In this document: positions 5,573 through 5,670 of the stretch, one piece after another
How positions within the stretch are numbered: the first letter of the stretch is position 1
Layout of the letters: the number at the start of each line of letters is the position of its first letter
From: CAYPIE01 sp964410665
GTDB lineage: Bacteria > Planctomycetota > Planctomycetia > Gemmatales > Gemmataceae
DNA length: 5,670 nucleotides
NCBI GenBank assembly: GCA_964410665.1
Contig: CAYPIE010000186.1
Location: forward strand, 1 to 5,670
Reading direction: 5' to 3'
Position numbers and translations under genes: made by a program
Notes under the pieces: generated by a model
Told to the model about the DNA's origin: nothing
The model's input: only the letters and a program-made list of their open reading frames with translations
Databases searched by the model: none

Positions 5573-5670
5573 GGAGGGCAAAGGCAATTGCGGTAAGTCA
5601 AAGAGGCAGAGGCGATTGCGGTGCGGGGAAAGAGGCAGAGGCGATTGCGGTGCGGGGAAAGCGGCAGAGG
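5573..5670 (+). repeat. Tandem array of the 29 bp repeat (right array, truncated by window end)
   Basis: Two identical 29-base units occupy 5601-5629 and 5630-5658. Each begins AAGAGGCAGAGGCGATTGCG and ends GTGCGGGGA. A third begins at 5659 (one change in the 12 visible bases) and is cut by the window edge. A decayed unit with GGCAAAGGCAATTGCGG starts near 5573. The unit is the reverse complement of the left-array unit apart from the variable base and minor changes. Perfect identity of adjacent units suggests recent expansion. No spacers, no reading frame. Confidence 0.9.

Noticed and set aside
22..5670. Insertion sequence or composite transposon bounded by the inverted repeat arrays
   Set aside because: No transposase, recombinase or target-site duplication is visible; the repeats are multi-unit tandem arrays rather than single terminal inverted repeats.

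Overview
The window looks like chromosomal DNA from a planctomycete (Planctomycetota, possibly a Gemmata-like lineage). The strongest clue is a DUF1559 prepilin-like gene, a family hugely expanded in that phylum. A secreted stand-alone ThuA-domain protein, GC-rich codon use and widely spaced genes fit the same picture. The assignment rests on protein family recognition only.

Layout, left to right. Bases 22-103 hold about three units of a 27-29 bp tandem repeat, followed by a leader with two adjacent perfect hairpins (169-185 and 188-204). A secreted ThuA-like protein (286-1170, +) follows, with a strong ribosome binding site. It converges on a DUF1559 prepilin-like gene (1264-2229, -), which has its own intrinsic terminator in the 93-base gap. 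A divergent intergenic region (2230-2458) carries a candidate promoter for the DUF1559 gene and two copies of an 18 bp leader motif. The largest gene (2459-5491, +) encodes a 1010-residue exported protein: an M1-type zinc metallopeptidase module followed by what reads as an Omp85/BamA-like outer-membrane beta-barrel. A short terminator-like hairpin overlaps its stop codon. From about 5573 to the window end the same 29 bp repeat family reappears in inverted orientation and runs off the edge.

All three proteins carry export or prepilin signals, so the window is about the cell envelope or exterior. They are not arranged as one operon: the middle gene is on the opposite strand, and each gene appears to be its own transcription unit. 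No shared pathway can be claimed. The most interesting object is the M1 peptidase-Omp85 barrel fusion, which has the layout of a self-anchored, possibly self-secreting surface protease. The inverted repeat arrays bracketing the three genes come second.
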